From: Trichinella spiralis
Lineage: Eukaryota; Nematoda; Enoplea; Trichinellida; Trichinellidae
Assembly: GCA_000181795.3 (NCBI GenBank)
Contig: CM012953.1
Span: forward strand, 2,141,663 to 2,205,662
Direction of reading: 5' to 3'
Length of the DNA: 64,000 nucleotides
The notes under the pieces: model-generated
Database searches by the model: none
What the model was told of the DNA's origin: nothing
What the model saw: only the letters and a program-made list of their open reading frames with translations
Shown here: piece by piece, positions 51,201-60,600 of the stretch
How positions within the stretch are numbered: position 1 is the stretch's first letter
How the letters are laid out: the number at the start of each line of letters is the position of its first letter
Made by a program: the position numbers and the translations under genes

Positions 51201-51659
51201 CAATTTATATAGAAATACACGAATCTTGCAATTAAGAACTTTACACTTCAACAAAAGATAATTTTCCAACATATTAAATTAACTTTGTGACTATAAAATG
51301 CCCAAAATAAACCTAAACTTTTATTTACAAATAATAAAATAATAAACACATCAACAATTAAAACATACCATTAAGAAATCAAACCACATCAACATTAAAA
51401 AGCTACAATTTAAAATTTTTCAAATAAATGATAATGAATTAGACTATTTTAGTAATTGCAAACTATAAAAAAGCATTATACATCTACAACAAAGTGCAAA
51501 CTGAATTATTGCAACAAAAATCATGCACGCTTGCATTAAATTAAAACGGATTGCTTTATCCAACAAGGCATTCATATAACAAAAAGCTAAAATTTTTTAG
51601 ATGTAAAAAAATTACCTCGAAAAATGTTTCAAAATTTGATTTTTTATTATAGATGCCAT
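22347..51659 (-). CDS. BLTP3 (UHRF1BP1/SHIP164) bridge-like lipid transfer protein
   Basis: BLTP3 proteins are chorein/VPS13-type lipid channels at endosomal and Golgi contact sites. Twenty exons: 51659-51616, 50035-49873, 49797-49759, 49697-49609, 49529-49418, 49350-49104, 49049-48895, 48833-48653, 48591-48502, 48431-48309, 48222-48007, 47924-47818, 47749-47672, 47617-46891, 24355-24314, 24133-23948, 23503-23295, 23220-23067, 22976-22656, 22483-22347. All phases agree, giving 1139 residues (human about 1460). The chorein N-terminus reads MASIIKNQILKHFSRFAKNV, then GELYNIELNEDVL and KIPWTRLKTHPVLL. Further matches are CNAVEVFF, ALILDNLLWV, AHIDLHICDE, VDVWRIDCTPLWLEFQGK and LDHYQYLFVTYA. After the 22.5-kb intron (residue 791) come an acidic linker, the NVQMHLSSDNLANLSAFVQD segment and a C-terminal coiled coil from 1096. 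One intron is GC-AG. Four eLRR genes lie inside the large intron on the other strand. Confidence 0.93.
24356..25431. other. Upstream region of eLRR gene 1 inside the BLTP3 intron
   Basis: The first half is AT-rich intron. From about 24890 to 25260 the base composition rises in GC, as in the promoter and 5' UTR zones of other genes here, so the eLRR 1 promoter and leader probably lie there. No specific element was identified. Confidence 0.4.
25432..27946 (+). CDS. Extracellular LRR transmembrane protein 1 (eLRRon, LET-4/EGG-6-like)
   Basis: Proteins of this class line epithelial surfaces and organise apical extracellular matrix in C. elegans (LET-4, EGG-6, SYM-1); the role here is inferred. 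Exons: 25432-26480, 26579-26799, 27363-27620, 27699-27946; 591 residues. A signal peptide (MRLFSAAVGLLISVVSALLA) is followed by an LRR N-cap with cysteines CPANIRPPCVC and IICD. About a dozen 24-residue LRRs follow (for example VKRLELVNNNLTDIDPDAF and LMYLYLSSNRFQTIPADMF). The C-cap ENPWNCNSSLNWLQRW starts exon 3 in phase 1. A membrane segment (ILGVILSIFMVALVLLMLVR) precedes a short basic cytoplasmic tail. A GTAAGT in the last exon (near 27821) could allow alternative splicing. The first of four tandem eLRR genes. Confidence 0.9.
26800..27362. other. Intron 2 of eLRR gene 1
   Basis: Donor GTAAGG after 26799, acceptor TTAG before 27363, 563 bp. An (AAT)n run near 26870; nothing else recognised. 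Confidence 0.7.
27947..30955. other. Spacer between eLRR genes 1 and 2
   Basis: 3 kb of AT-rich sequence with (ATAC)n at 27974-27991 and (AAC)n at 28677-28705. A GC-richer zone at 30380-30620, with a CA/CT repeat at 30669-30684, probably belongs to the promoter and leader of eLRR 2. No other gene seen. Confidence 0.5.
30956..34666 (+). CDS. Extracellular LRR transmembrane protein 2 (eLRRon family)
   Basis: Exons: 30956-31270, 31501-31721, 31816-32170, 32242-32461, 32722-32982, 33067-33240, 33336-34666; 958 residues. A signal peptide (LLALALISLVVRCSQT) is followed by an N-cap CPITINSLCQCHNLHHGI with a later Cys. The LRR domain is the most intron-split of the four (e.g. LEIDLSWNKLNK-type repeats at LEILDLSWNKLNKLNASSF). 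The C-cap GNPLNCSSSIAWL begins exon 6 in phase 1, as in its paralogues. The long last exon encodes about 330 residues with repeating helical-looking units (IPPELISYVLRGGQIPGVPP, PTELIDDILRGNPVLGLSKE, PRSIIQQLIANRIPGVSIDM). A membrane segment (VALSMVGLLTVLTTVVLCL) and an RAKKRRR stop-transfer lead to a tail of about 90 residues. The three-fold unit before the membrane is unusual for the family. Confidence 0.88.
34667..38819. other. Spacer between eLRR genes 2 and 3
   Basis: 4.15 kb, mostly AT-rich. (GAAT)n at 36265-36299, an ACACGTGTGT-type tract at 36090-36117 and (AT)n at 38734-38759, just before the eLRR 3 start. The GC-richer stretch 37890-38480 is probably the eLRR 3 promoter and leader. 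No other gene recognised. Confidence 0.5.
38820..41483 (+). CDS. Extracellular LRR transmembrane protein 3 (eLRRon family)
   Basis: Exons: 38820-39929, 40049-40250, 40325-40417, 40498-41483; 796 residues. The ATG at 38820 is used because it directly precedes the signal peptide (MIVQFYYTYCTVVVVLVLLS). The N-cap cysteines are CPTDEQVLALCSC and VLDC. The LRRs run through the large first exon (LQSLSLKNNSLREIPNKAL, LLALHLQRNRLTTLKPLQF, LTQLYLAENQMERIEPLAF). The C-cap ENPLVCTERIQMIENN begins exon 3 in phase 1. A Thr-rich juxtamembrane stretch, including a run of Thr near 40735, resembles mucin-like O-glycosylated stalks. A membrane segment (AAVCVGVVASVTILVVAVLY) follows DDDDD, and a cytoplasmic tail of about 80 residues is rich in Tyr, Arg and Asn. 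Closest to eLRR 4 in repeat sequence. Confidence 0.9.
41484..43592. other. Spacer between eLRR genes 3 and 4
   Basis: 2.1 kb. (TCA)n at 41716-41740 lies in the likely 3' UTR of eLRR 3, just before AATAAA at 41751-41756. A pyrimidine-rich block (CCTCC repeats) at 42960-42990 and a GC-richer patch at 43170-43400 precede eLRR 4. No other gene recognised. Confidence 0.5.
43593..46505 (+). CDS. Secreted extracellular LRR protein 4 with long disordered tail (eLRRon family)
   Basis: Exons: 43593-43850, 43972-44959, 45022-45151, 45199-45230, 45318-45758, 45823-46505; 843 residues. A signal peptide (FSFLLLSVGQILQLTDA) is followed by N-cap cysteines CPDVFKENNACTC and VIRC. Exon 2 carries all the LRRs (LVSLSVAHNKLTEIPTDAL, LLQLNLEGNAIRDIAPNAF, LQLLDLSNNKLDSIFPATL). 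The C-cap ENPLVCGPNGYHVIKG begins exon 3 in phase 1. The small exon 4 (KPKPPPLPCC) is placed by phase and by a good acceptor, and is the weakest part; a direct join from a GT at 45142 also keeps frame. The last 370 residues are Pro/Gln/Thr-rich and low-complexity, with no membrane segment that I can see, unlike the other three. Retaining the 64-bp last intron would end the protein at 45844. Confidence 0.83.
46506..46890. other. eLRR 4 3' end meeting the BLTP3 exon
   Basis: 385 bp between the eLRR 4 stop and the BLTP3 donor on the other strand. It holds (AAT)n at 46587-46617, a T-run at 46629-46640 and AATAAA at 46714-46719 for eLRR 4. The LRR transcript may run into antisense BLTP3 sequence here. 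Confidence 0.5.
48220..48262. repeat. (AAT)n microsatellite at a BLTP3 splice acceptor
   Basis: About 12 AAT units. On the minus strand it reads (TTA)n and runs straight into the TTATTTAG acceptor of the BLTP3 exon at 48222, replacing a normal polypyrimidine tract. Confidence 0.85.
50036..51615. other. First intron of the BLTP3 gene
   Basis: 1.58 kb between the 44-bp first coding exon and exon 2 (donor GTAATT, acceptor TTTGTAG on the minus strand). AT-rich; no embedded gene seen. Confidence 0.7.
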
Positions 51660-52428
51660 AGTGTTTCAAAATGCAATTATCCAAAAAAACTACAATATTC
51701 CAGGTGAATGTTCACATTGCTATGTACAGAAACAAAAAAGACAAAGTAGGACTCAGTTACAGTATTGTACCAATTTGAAAAGTTTTGCAAGACTGACTGA
51801 CAATTAACAGTATAGCATATGTATAAATACTGAACTTTGTTTTTATTATTGTCATTGCATATGTGAAGTAATAAACAAATAATAAATAAGTGGACGTTTT
51901 ATTTCAGTTTTTTTCCAATAAAATGAAGCAAACTTTGCAAATCTGAAATTCTGCAGAAAACGTTACATTTTATTCATTGTAAAATTGTAATATTTTGTTA
52001 ATAAATCATTTTACAAGCTAATGCGAAAATATAAAAAGAATACGCTTGAGTTTTATAACTACAGCAGACCCGAAAGAATTGAATAATGGAATGAAATACA
52101 AATATATTCGGCAAATAAAACTTTATTTATTCGACATTTTTCTAGTTTGACTGCTTTTTACTGCTGAATGAACTAGCATAACGTTATCCTATTAGCATTT
52201 GCACTTGATTATCACTTTTATTGTGGTAACACGTAAAACTCTCCTGCTGTAATTAGTTAAAAGTAAAATTGTTTGTGAATTTATGAAAATTCTTGGTTTT
52301 ATATTCGTTTAATCTTAAAAAACATCGCTGAAATTTTTAAAGTGATTTCCTTCTTTGAATCTTTTATTCTCTTTTGAAGCGCATTCCATAGTAATTTTAT
52401 ATTGAAGGAAAGGTAGTTTTCAAGTAAA
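51660..52428. promoter_or_regulatory. Divergent promoter region, BLTP3 / ARCN1
   Basis: 769 bp separate the two start codons. Both genes serve membrane traffic. No TATA box or known motif stands out, so promoter function is inferred from the head-to-head layout. Confidence 0.4.
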
Positions 52429-55191
52429 ATGGTAAGCACTTATTCAGTTTTGGTATTTGTATTGGTTTTTCAGTTGAATGATTTTGATTCATATTTTAAT
52501 GAATCTTGATCTAGGTTCTCCTTTCTGCTGCTGTTTGTACTAAAAATGGGAAACGTAAGTATTGTTTATTTATTTATTGTACGGTTTAATAACAACTGTT
52601 CATTTGGTGATATTATTTTTTGTAAATAATTTGAAGAAATCTAATTTAAAAAGATTTTTCCTTATGCTGTCGAATGTGAAAAAACTTTACACGCCAGACA
52701 TAACGTATACGGTAATCTGTGTAATGTAATCAGTATAATATATTTGTCACATTTATTGCATTCTATGAATGTTCAATGTCGTACGCTTTGAACGTACAGC
52801 AGTTTTTGGTTAGTCAAGAATGGTCATACAAATGCAAGTTTCTTTTAGCATTGCTGTCTCGTCAGTTTGTAGAGATGACACGTTCTCGTGTCGAAGGTTT
52901 GTTGTCTGCTTTTCCAAAACTCCTAAACGCCGACAAAAATGAATCTCGTCAACATACTTTTATTGAAACCGAAAGTGTTCGTTACGTTTATCAACCTTTG
53001 GATCAGCTGTATGTTTTTCTCATTACTACCAAAGCCAGCAACATTTTAGAAGACCTTGAAACGCTTCGTTTATTTGCAAGAGTGGTGCGTGTTTTGCTTT
53101 TAATTCTCTAATGAAAATGTTCAACATTTGCAAAAACAGTGGATTTAGTTTGTATTTGAACTGTTGATTACTGTAGCTTAAAGTGCTGACATTTAATACA
53201 TAATGGTTGTTAGTTGTTGCATTTTTATTCTTGTGTAATAGTTTCTGTTAAGAAAAATAAAATTTAATTTGATATTTTAAGCTTGTGGTAAATTCTTTTA
53301 AAATGTTATTTATAATTTTTAAAGTAACGGATGTATAATAATTTCCTTGTATGCTGCATGTGGTCGCATCATAAAATTTTATTCTAGATACCTGAGTATT
53401 GTCGGTCATGTGATGAGAAAGAGGTTATGGAACGAGCTTTTGATTTAGTATTTGCATTTGATGAAATTGTCGCCCTTGGATATCGTGAAAATGTGAATTT
53501 GTCGCAAATACGTACTTATGTTGATATGGACAGTCATGACGAGCGCGTCTACTATCAAATCAAGAAGGTATGTATTTTGCTATATGTATGTATAGTTGTG
53601 GATTTACCAAATTTTCAGAGTCAAGAAGAGGAAGCGAAGAAATTGGCTAAAGATAAAGCTAGAGAACTTACGCGTGCCAAATTAGAGGCCGGAAAGCGTC
53701 CTCGTGACCATGGCATGTATACTGGCTTTGGTCCACAAATTTCGAAAATCGAACCAGCCGCAGTTAAAGAGCGTGATTCGGATAGTTCGTTGATGACGAA
53801 ATACAGCAATCCATCAAAATATGCAAAGTAGGCATTTTTTCTTTTAATAAACTTTAATGTTTTTATATATTTTAATCCATGTTTATTTTCCTTTTAGTAA
53901 ACCACCTGCTGAAGCTGGTAAAGCTATGAAATTGAGTGCAAAAGCTTGCGACGCTGACGCATTCGTTGATCAGCTGAAATCGGAAGGTTTAGGTAATATA
54001 TCTCTGACGCATTGTCAATTTATAAGTTTTCTGATAAAATAAACTTGAATTTAGAAATATTATCAAATGGCCAACTAAAAGATCAGAATAATGATGCACA
54101 AGCTGTCAAGACAGAAGAGTTGAGTATTCCTTTTTTTTCCTTGTCAGATTTCTTCACTGTTGAAATGTTTTTAAATTTTTTTTCATTAATGTACATTTAA
54201 TTTATGGTTTTTTGAATTATTACAGTGTACATGTGAAATGTGAAGAGAAGTTGAGCGTGGCAGTTAAACGAGACGGCGGGATGGAAAATCTCGATGTTCA
54301 CGGTCAACTTAGTTTGTACATAAAGAATGAGGCTTTTGCTCGAATAATGGTAAAAGTAGCCAACAATGATAAAAGTGGAGCTCAGTTGCAGGTTTCGTTA
54401 TATTTTTGATCTTATTTAACGAATACAAACGAACAGTAGTGGTTGGTGTTGTTCAGACTCATCCAAATTTGGATAAGAAAGCTTTCGCTTCAAATGGTTT
54501 GTTGACGTTGAAAAATGTTGGAAAGCCGTTTCCGGTGAACACAGAGGTTAGCGTGTTGAAGTGGAGATTTCAATCTCAAGATGAAGCATATTTGCCTTTT
54601 TCTCGTTAGTTTTTATTTTATTTCATTTTTTTAAGATTATTCTTTAACTTTTCCGTCCATTCAAATATTTAGTAAATTGTTGGCCATCGGAAAGCGCAGA
54701 TGGTTGTGAAGTGAACATCGAATACACACTAGAGGATGAAAATATGCAATTAGAAGATGTTCTCATTACCATTCCATTACCGTACGTTGTATACATATAT
54801 TTTTTTCAGATTATTAAAGCATTTTGAACTTTCAGATCTGGCTCACCAGCACCTGTCATTGTTGAATGCGACGGAGAATATAAGCATGTTCGTATGCACA
54901 ACTGTTTAGAATGGCGACTACCGTTGATCGACTACACTAACAAGCAAGGTTGCTTGGAATTTACCACAAAAATGGGACACGTGGATCATTTTTTTCCAAT
55001 AAAAATACAGTTTTCTTCTAAGCAGCTTTTTTGCAACATAACGGTTTGTTGGCGTTATTGTTTAATTTTACCCAATAAGGCTAGCTGTGAGTATTTTTCA
55101 GGCTGAGCAAGTGTCATTGGCCGACGACAATAATCCTGTGAAATTTTCACAAGAAATCAAACTCATTACTGAGAAATATATCGTTGTTTAA
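52429..55191 (+). CDS. ARCN1: Coatomer subunit delta (archain)
   Basis: Delta-COP is part of the COPI coat for Golgi-to-ER and intra-Golgi vesicles. Twelve exons: 52429-52431, 52515-52554, 52849-53084, 53388-53567, 53619-53827, 53898-53992, 54055-54118, 54226-54391, 54457-54604, 54673-54781, 54836-55043, 55102-55191; all phases agree, 515 residues (human 511). The first coding exon is just the ATG. The N-terminal longin domain contains [60 protein letters not shown] and [21 protein letters not shown] charged linker with helix [20 protein letters not shown] leads to the C-terminal mu-homology domain: [57 protein letters not shown] and FFPIKIQF. The protein ends EKYIVV. Confidence 0.96.
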
Positions 55192-55322
55192 AACTAACAA
55201 GTTCTACCCGTTCAGAAATATTTTAAAATTATATAATGATGATCATTATGGGTTGGCTGTTTTTTTGGCAGACCTCATTCAGCAGCTGTTTGGTTTGAAA
55301 AATGAAAATGGCAAAAAAGCCA

Positions 55323-55354
55323 CAGTGGTTCCAGTTTAAGTTTAAAAACCACTG
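55323..55354. other. Stem-loop in the ARCN1 3' flank
   Basis: CAGTGGTT at 55323-55330 is exactly complementary to AACCACTG at 55347-55354, forming an 8-bp stem with a 16-base loop. It is about 130 bp after the ARCN1 stop, so it may be in its 3' UTR. The arms equal the hAT terminal core seen at 699, which suggests a collapsed element or coincidence. Confidence 0.4.
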
Positions 55355-55692
55355 CGGTGCGGTTCTGGATGATAATTCGATATTTTTCCTGTAATAAAAA
55401 AGTAAAAATTTTTTAATTACACGTCACACCAACTAATTTTCTTAAATTTTTAAAATCCTGAACATTCAAGTACATTAAGTAACATACAACGGAGAGGATA
55501 AATTGACAACAAAAAGTTATAAAATGAAATTTAAAGTTTAAAATGTGGATAATTTTGAATTTTTTCACATTCAAATGCGAAGAAAGCATTTTATAAAATT
55601 TTCTTTCCCTTAATGGTTCTAAAAACGCAAACTTTTTAGTTTCCTGGTATACTATGATCATTTTGAAAGCAAAAAAACATGACCTCTTATGA

Positions 55693-57073
55693 TTAAATTT
55701 CGCCTTCCAACTCACACAACGTTTTCAAAGAATTAGCGTAATAATCCGGAGAAAGTTCTGTTCGAGCGTTTTTCACGTCCTCTAATGTCGTGTTACCGCT
55801 CAAAACTAACATACTCGCCAGGCCATGCCTCTTTGCGAATGCAATATCCGTTGCAAGGCTAAAAGAAAGCCAGTTGAACTACTTTTAAAAGTTTGCTTTG
55901 TGGAAAGCAAGAGTTTGATTTTAAAAAACCATACGTGTCTCCAGTCATGAGAGTTTTTGACGGATCCAATCCCAGCTTTTCTTTCAAATACGTCAGTATT
56001 GGCCTGTGAGGTTTGCCAATTACAATTGGTTCCCTGCCGCTAGCAACTTTCACAGAAGCCAGTACAGATCCAGCTCCTAAAAATTGCATTATCGCACTTT
56101 TTTACATGCAAAATAACATCTTTTAGTTACAACCTGGCAATACTAGAAGAGGATTTGTTGAAGGAAAACATGAATCTTCGTTTGTTGCAACAAATAAGCA
56201 GTCTTTGTTTTTCAAATAAGATGAAGCTTTCAATATTTTAGCATAAGAAATGTGAGGATCAAATCCAACTATCACGGCAGAAACCTTAAATAGCAAGTTA
56301 AAAAAATAAAATAACAACAAATATCTCAGTTACATCTTTCTCCAGATTTACGTCAAATATTCGTTCTTCACTGTGATAATCTTCAAAGTGATCTGCCTAG
56401 AAAAAAATCACTTAACAACAAAAACATTAATGACAGTGTTGTTTAAGTAAAAAAACTCATAAAATTAATTAAAAAACCAAAACTTAAACATAAGCAGAAA
56501 AATACGTTAGGAAATTGTAATACAAAGAATAATTACCCCAATTCCTAAATGCTGAATTCCAATCTTGTCCAATTCTTTCCCTAATCCGGGACCTCCAATC
56601 ACATACACTTTATTTCTGATGTGCAACTTGTGTTTCAAATAATAAGCAGTAACAGTTGATGACGAAACAATTTCTTCCTAAATTCACCAAATAGTAGAGC
56701 GAAACAAAAGTATTTCACATACTTCATTTAAAATATGAATTCCAAGCTTTTCGCATTTATTCAAATAATCCAATGGACTCTTGGTACTATTGTTTGTTAC
56801 AAGGCACACCTTTTTCCCCTATAAAGAATCATACATCACAAGATAACGCAAACTGCGGTATGTAAATACTGCACATGTCGATGTTTAAGTAATGAAAGTG
56901 CTTCGGCAGCTCCTTCGATAATCGACTCACCATTCCAAATGACACCTAATATGTGAAAACATAAAAAAAAGAAAGGATTTTCAGCATTAATCACCATCAC
57001 AATCGAATAAAAAATAATTAAATTTCTGCAAAATTTTATTCCAATCTAGTTGCGTCAAGCGTGCAGAAGACAT
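55693..57073 (-). CDS. Phosphoglycolate-phosphatase-like HAD hydrolase (PGP/PDXP family)
   Basis: HAD phosphatases of this type dephosphorylate 2-phosphoglycolate, 4-phosphoerythronate or glycerol-3-phosphate (PGP), or pyridoxal phosphate (PDXP). Eight exons: 57073-56995, 56945-56875, 56818-56723, 56677-56537, 56396-56334, 56284-56134, 56076-55935, 55858-55693; 302 residues (human PGP 321). Motif I is FDCDGVIWNGE with nucleophile Asp24 and acid/base Asp26. Motif II is LVTNNSTKS (residues 56-64). The C2 cap region includes VYVIGGPGLGKEL, SAVIVGFDPHISYAKILKAS and CLFVATNEDS. Motif III Lys222 is in VIGKPHRP; motif IV is LMTGDTLATDIAFA with Asp247 and Asp252. The closing LVLSGNTTLEDV also matches the family. 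PGP rather than PDXP is favoured, though substrate choice cannot be read from sequence alone. Confidence 0.9.
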
Positions 57074-57590
57074 TCCGATGATCAAAAGTAAACACGGGTA
57101 AACAAAAAAATATATAAGTACTGTAATTACAGTAATCAAAATGCAAGGGTAATTATAAAATCAAAATATGAAATGGAGCATCCATCAAAAAAGACTAATC
57201 GCAATTCTAGTATATTTTTGCATGCATTCACGACGCGTTCAATAAAATAATAACATGCAAAAATAAATGCAAAGAAATGAATGCAGCACACATTTATAAA
57301 TTAATTTTTTCAAATTTTGATTTTTTAAAACATTTATTTACATATAACGAAAAAAATATGCAGGATTTTCATAACAAAAAATGATTGTCCAAAAAAAGGA
57401 AAAACATTTTGCATCAATGAAAAGCATGAAAAGCAGAAAGACGAATTAATAAATGAACTATAAGCACTTTCTTTTATTATATTCTTTTTATGACTTCTCT
57501 CAGTATTTATAAACAAAAATAACAATGAAAGCATATCTGCTGACTTGTCTAATGTCGAAATTCAAAAGTAAGTTTGAAATGAAAAGAGTT
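57074..57590. other. PGP upstream region and tRNA downstream flank
   Basis: AT-rich spacer upstream of the PGP-like start. A TTTT stretch just past the tRNA 3' end on the minus strand can serve as a Pol III terminator. No other feature seen. Confidence 0.5.
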
Positions 57591-57672
57591 CGCTGCGAGT
57601 AGGATTTGAACCTACGCGGGAATATCCCATTGGATTTCGAGTCCAACGCCTTAACCACTCGGCCATCGCAGC
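57591..57672 (-). tRNA. tRNA-Ser (anticodon CGA)
   Basis: On the minus strand the acceptor stem GCTGCGA pairs with TCGCAGC, the D arm contains the A box TGGCCGAGTGG, the anticodon loop is ACTCGAAAT between TTGG and CCAA stems, giving anticodon CGA (codon UCG), and a long variable arm typical of class II serine tRNAs is present. The B box GGTTCAAATCC is intact, and the discriminator base is G. Length 82 nt including the discriminator; no intron. It should be transcribed by Pol III. Confidence 0.96.
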
Positions 57673-60600
57673 TCATTTTAAGTGATTTGCAAAACACATA
57701 TAATAATGTATGCCATTTGACATTGCTAAATATTAATAAGTCTAGTTAGAATTTCTGGAATATACCTTTTTCAAATGAACTTAAAGCAATTTTCTACAAA
57801 ATTAATAAAGAAAAGTAAGATTCATTTACTGTATTGTTTGCTATTTTGCATTTATAATAAAAGCGGAATGTGTTTGCTTCACTTTAATTATGTTTATGCT
57901 GCACTATATTTTTACTTTTGATGAAACATTTCGGCGTTTTCAGCAAGTTTTGTTTGCAGTGTTAAATCATCATTGCCATTTGTTTTACAGAAGCAATTAA
58001 TGTTCAATTTAAAATTGTTGTTTGATCACTTTATGGCAAACTCGATTTATAATAATTGATAGACATCACTGCTTAAAAGTAATAACTTGGAAAATAAGAT
58101 CTTAAAGTAAGTTTTAACAAAAAATGAGAACACGTATTTAACTTCTTTAACGTATTCAGCTTTCCTCGCTTCAATATTCGCTTCCAAGAAAGGGGATGAA
58201 TGCCCTCACTGTTGATATACGTTGCTCTATGAGTGTTGTCGCGTACAGAGTTACTTTCTTTCCTTGTCTACCCCACTAAGACCTTTGCGACTAACTTTCT
58301 CACATGTCTTCTGGACGACCAAAACGTTTTATTAGCGAATGCTTTGAATGATTGTTACTGCTTCCATTTGACTACTATATAGTAACTTTTTTTGAAAATG
58401 TTTTTATTTTTGTATACTTTTTCTGCTTTATTGCAAAAATATTTGTTAAATATATTAGTTTAAAATATAATTCAATAACAAACACTTTTGCGTAAATGGC
58501 ATAAACATCGCTACTTACATATTATATACATGCAAATTTATATCGCCTGATTACTAATGTAACTTTTCTAAATGACATAATTTTCCTTTTTTTATTCAAT
58601 TAAAACGGTATCTAGTTTTTTGAAGAGTTAATTTATTAAAAGAGTTAGTTAATCATTCCGTGTTAATATGCACATGTCATATCCAATAAAAATATCATTA
58701 ATAAACTTTGTCAAATAATCATTAAAATTTATGAACTAAAATTTTTTTAATTTATTTTTTTAATTTGAAATCTGAGTACAAAAAATTAACTAATTATTTT
58801 AATTTCATTACGCTAAAAGTGTTTATCTGGAATATGTACAGTACGGTACTGTTTTATTCACAAGTGAATCTTCACAAATGACATTATATGAAACTTACGC
58901 ATCAGAGAACTTTTCTTTTGATTACCCATAATTCATAATGTAAAATTTATTATAACTCACTGACTGGCAATTGTTTATCACTTAATAGAAGCAGAGTGAA
59001 ACGCTTCGAATCAATTTCACGTTGATTCTTGGCATCATTTTATCAAACCAATAAATTTGTTTGCAATTGCATAAGATGATAACAGGAAATAAAAGTTAAC
59101 ATTTTAAAATATTTATAAATAATTTGATCAACTGAATTTTGTTTCTAAGCAAAAATAATAAGAGATGAGTATTCTAGATTATATCAATCATTGTTGACAT
59201 GATTTTAAGCTTTTTTTAAGCAAGAAATAAAAATTACTTTTATCAACAATTATTTACAATTATTGCGTTTAAGAAAACAGTTTTTAATACAATTAAACAG
59301 CTATAATGTAAATAAACAAATGTCCAACTCACCTTTGTGACGATGATTGAAGTGAACAAAAAATTTAATTAAGCAAGCTTTACTAAAAATAAAATAAAAT
59401 CATCTGCTAATAAGCCGCATTATTCATTAATTGATTACTTTTAAGATAAAAAAAATCGTTCATTTTAGAAAGCATCATATATAAAAGATAGCTTTTTACA
59501 AAAATTACATTAGCTTTATATATTTTTTTAATTTTATAATACTGCTGTTTTAGATTAGCTGTCAATGGTTACGGCAGCTTTTTAAAGTTAAATACGTCAT
59601 TTGTTATCATAATTTTCCATGGAATTTGACATCAGCATCTTTGTACAAGGAAATGAACTTTCGAAAAATAAATTCACAATCTTTGATTTTATTACTTTTG
59701 AACTTTGATGTTTGAATGAGCTTTTTATGAGAGGTATGCAATTAACCTTCTTCCGGAAATTTTATTTTTTTGTAAAATTTTTGTAAAATATTTATTATTT
59801 TTAATATGTTTAGAATATGTAAATGCCTAGAATTGTTTAGAAGCAACAGAATATTGTTAAAGTTATATGATATGATTGTAAAAATTAAAATGGACAAATG
59901 CAAAGCATTCATGATAAAAAAAACTGAATGAATTTTTAAAATAATACGTAAAAACACGATGAACACTTGTTTCTGTAAATTACTTTAGAAGATTTTTTCT
60001 TATCTAGCATTTCATCTTTCTGTCTTAAATTACCGAAGAAGCATATTGATCAGTTTAACGTTGCTGTTCATGCTAAGTCTAATGAATTCGCTTCAGCTAA
60101 TGGTATTAAAGAGGTAAGTAAATCTTGTTTATGCTTGGAAGGTATTTATTGGCAAGTCTCCCATTTATAACTTTTCAAGGATTCGATTTATATTACCTGT
60201 ATTATGAACATCTGCTTTGCGAATAGTTGTTGGCTCAATTTCACACTTTACATAAATGTTCGGTGAATCGTCTATGGTTTTTACATGCGTTGTTGTAAGA
60301 TTTATAGGTGTTGTCATTATTAAAACATTATCATAACATTGCGTTTATTTTTTTATTTCGAAAGTTAAGCATTTTAAAATGAATAAAATATAACTTTATA
60401 AAAAATGTTTATTCATGTATGCATATGTGCGTACATTTATTAAATATTTAATTTTCATTTTCCTCATTTGTTCGTCATAATTAAAAATCTTTTGACCTTT
60501 AGTTTTACAAAATGAATACAAAAAATTTATTGACAATTCTTCACGCTGTTCGATTTTTAGGAATAAAAGAGATTGCATAAAATGTGAAACATTTGTTTCA

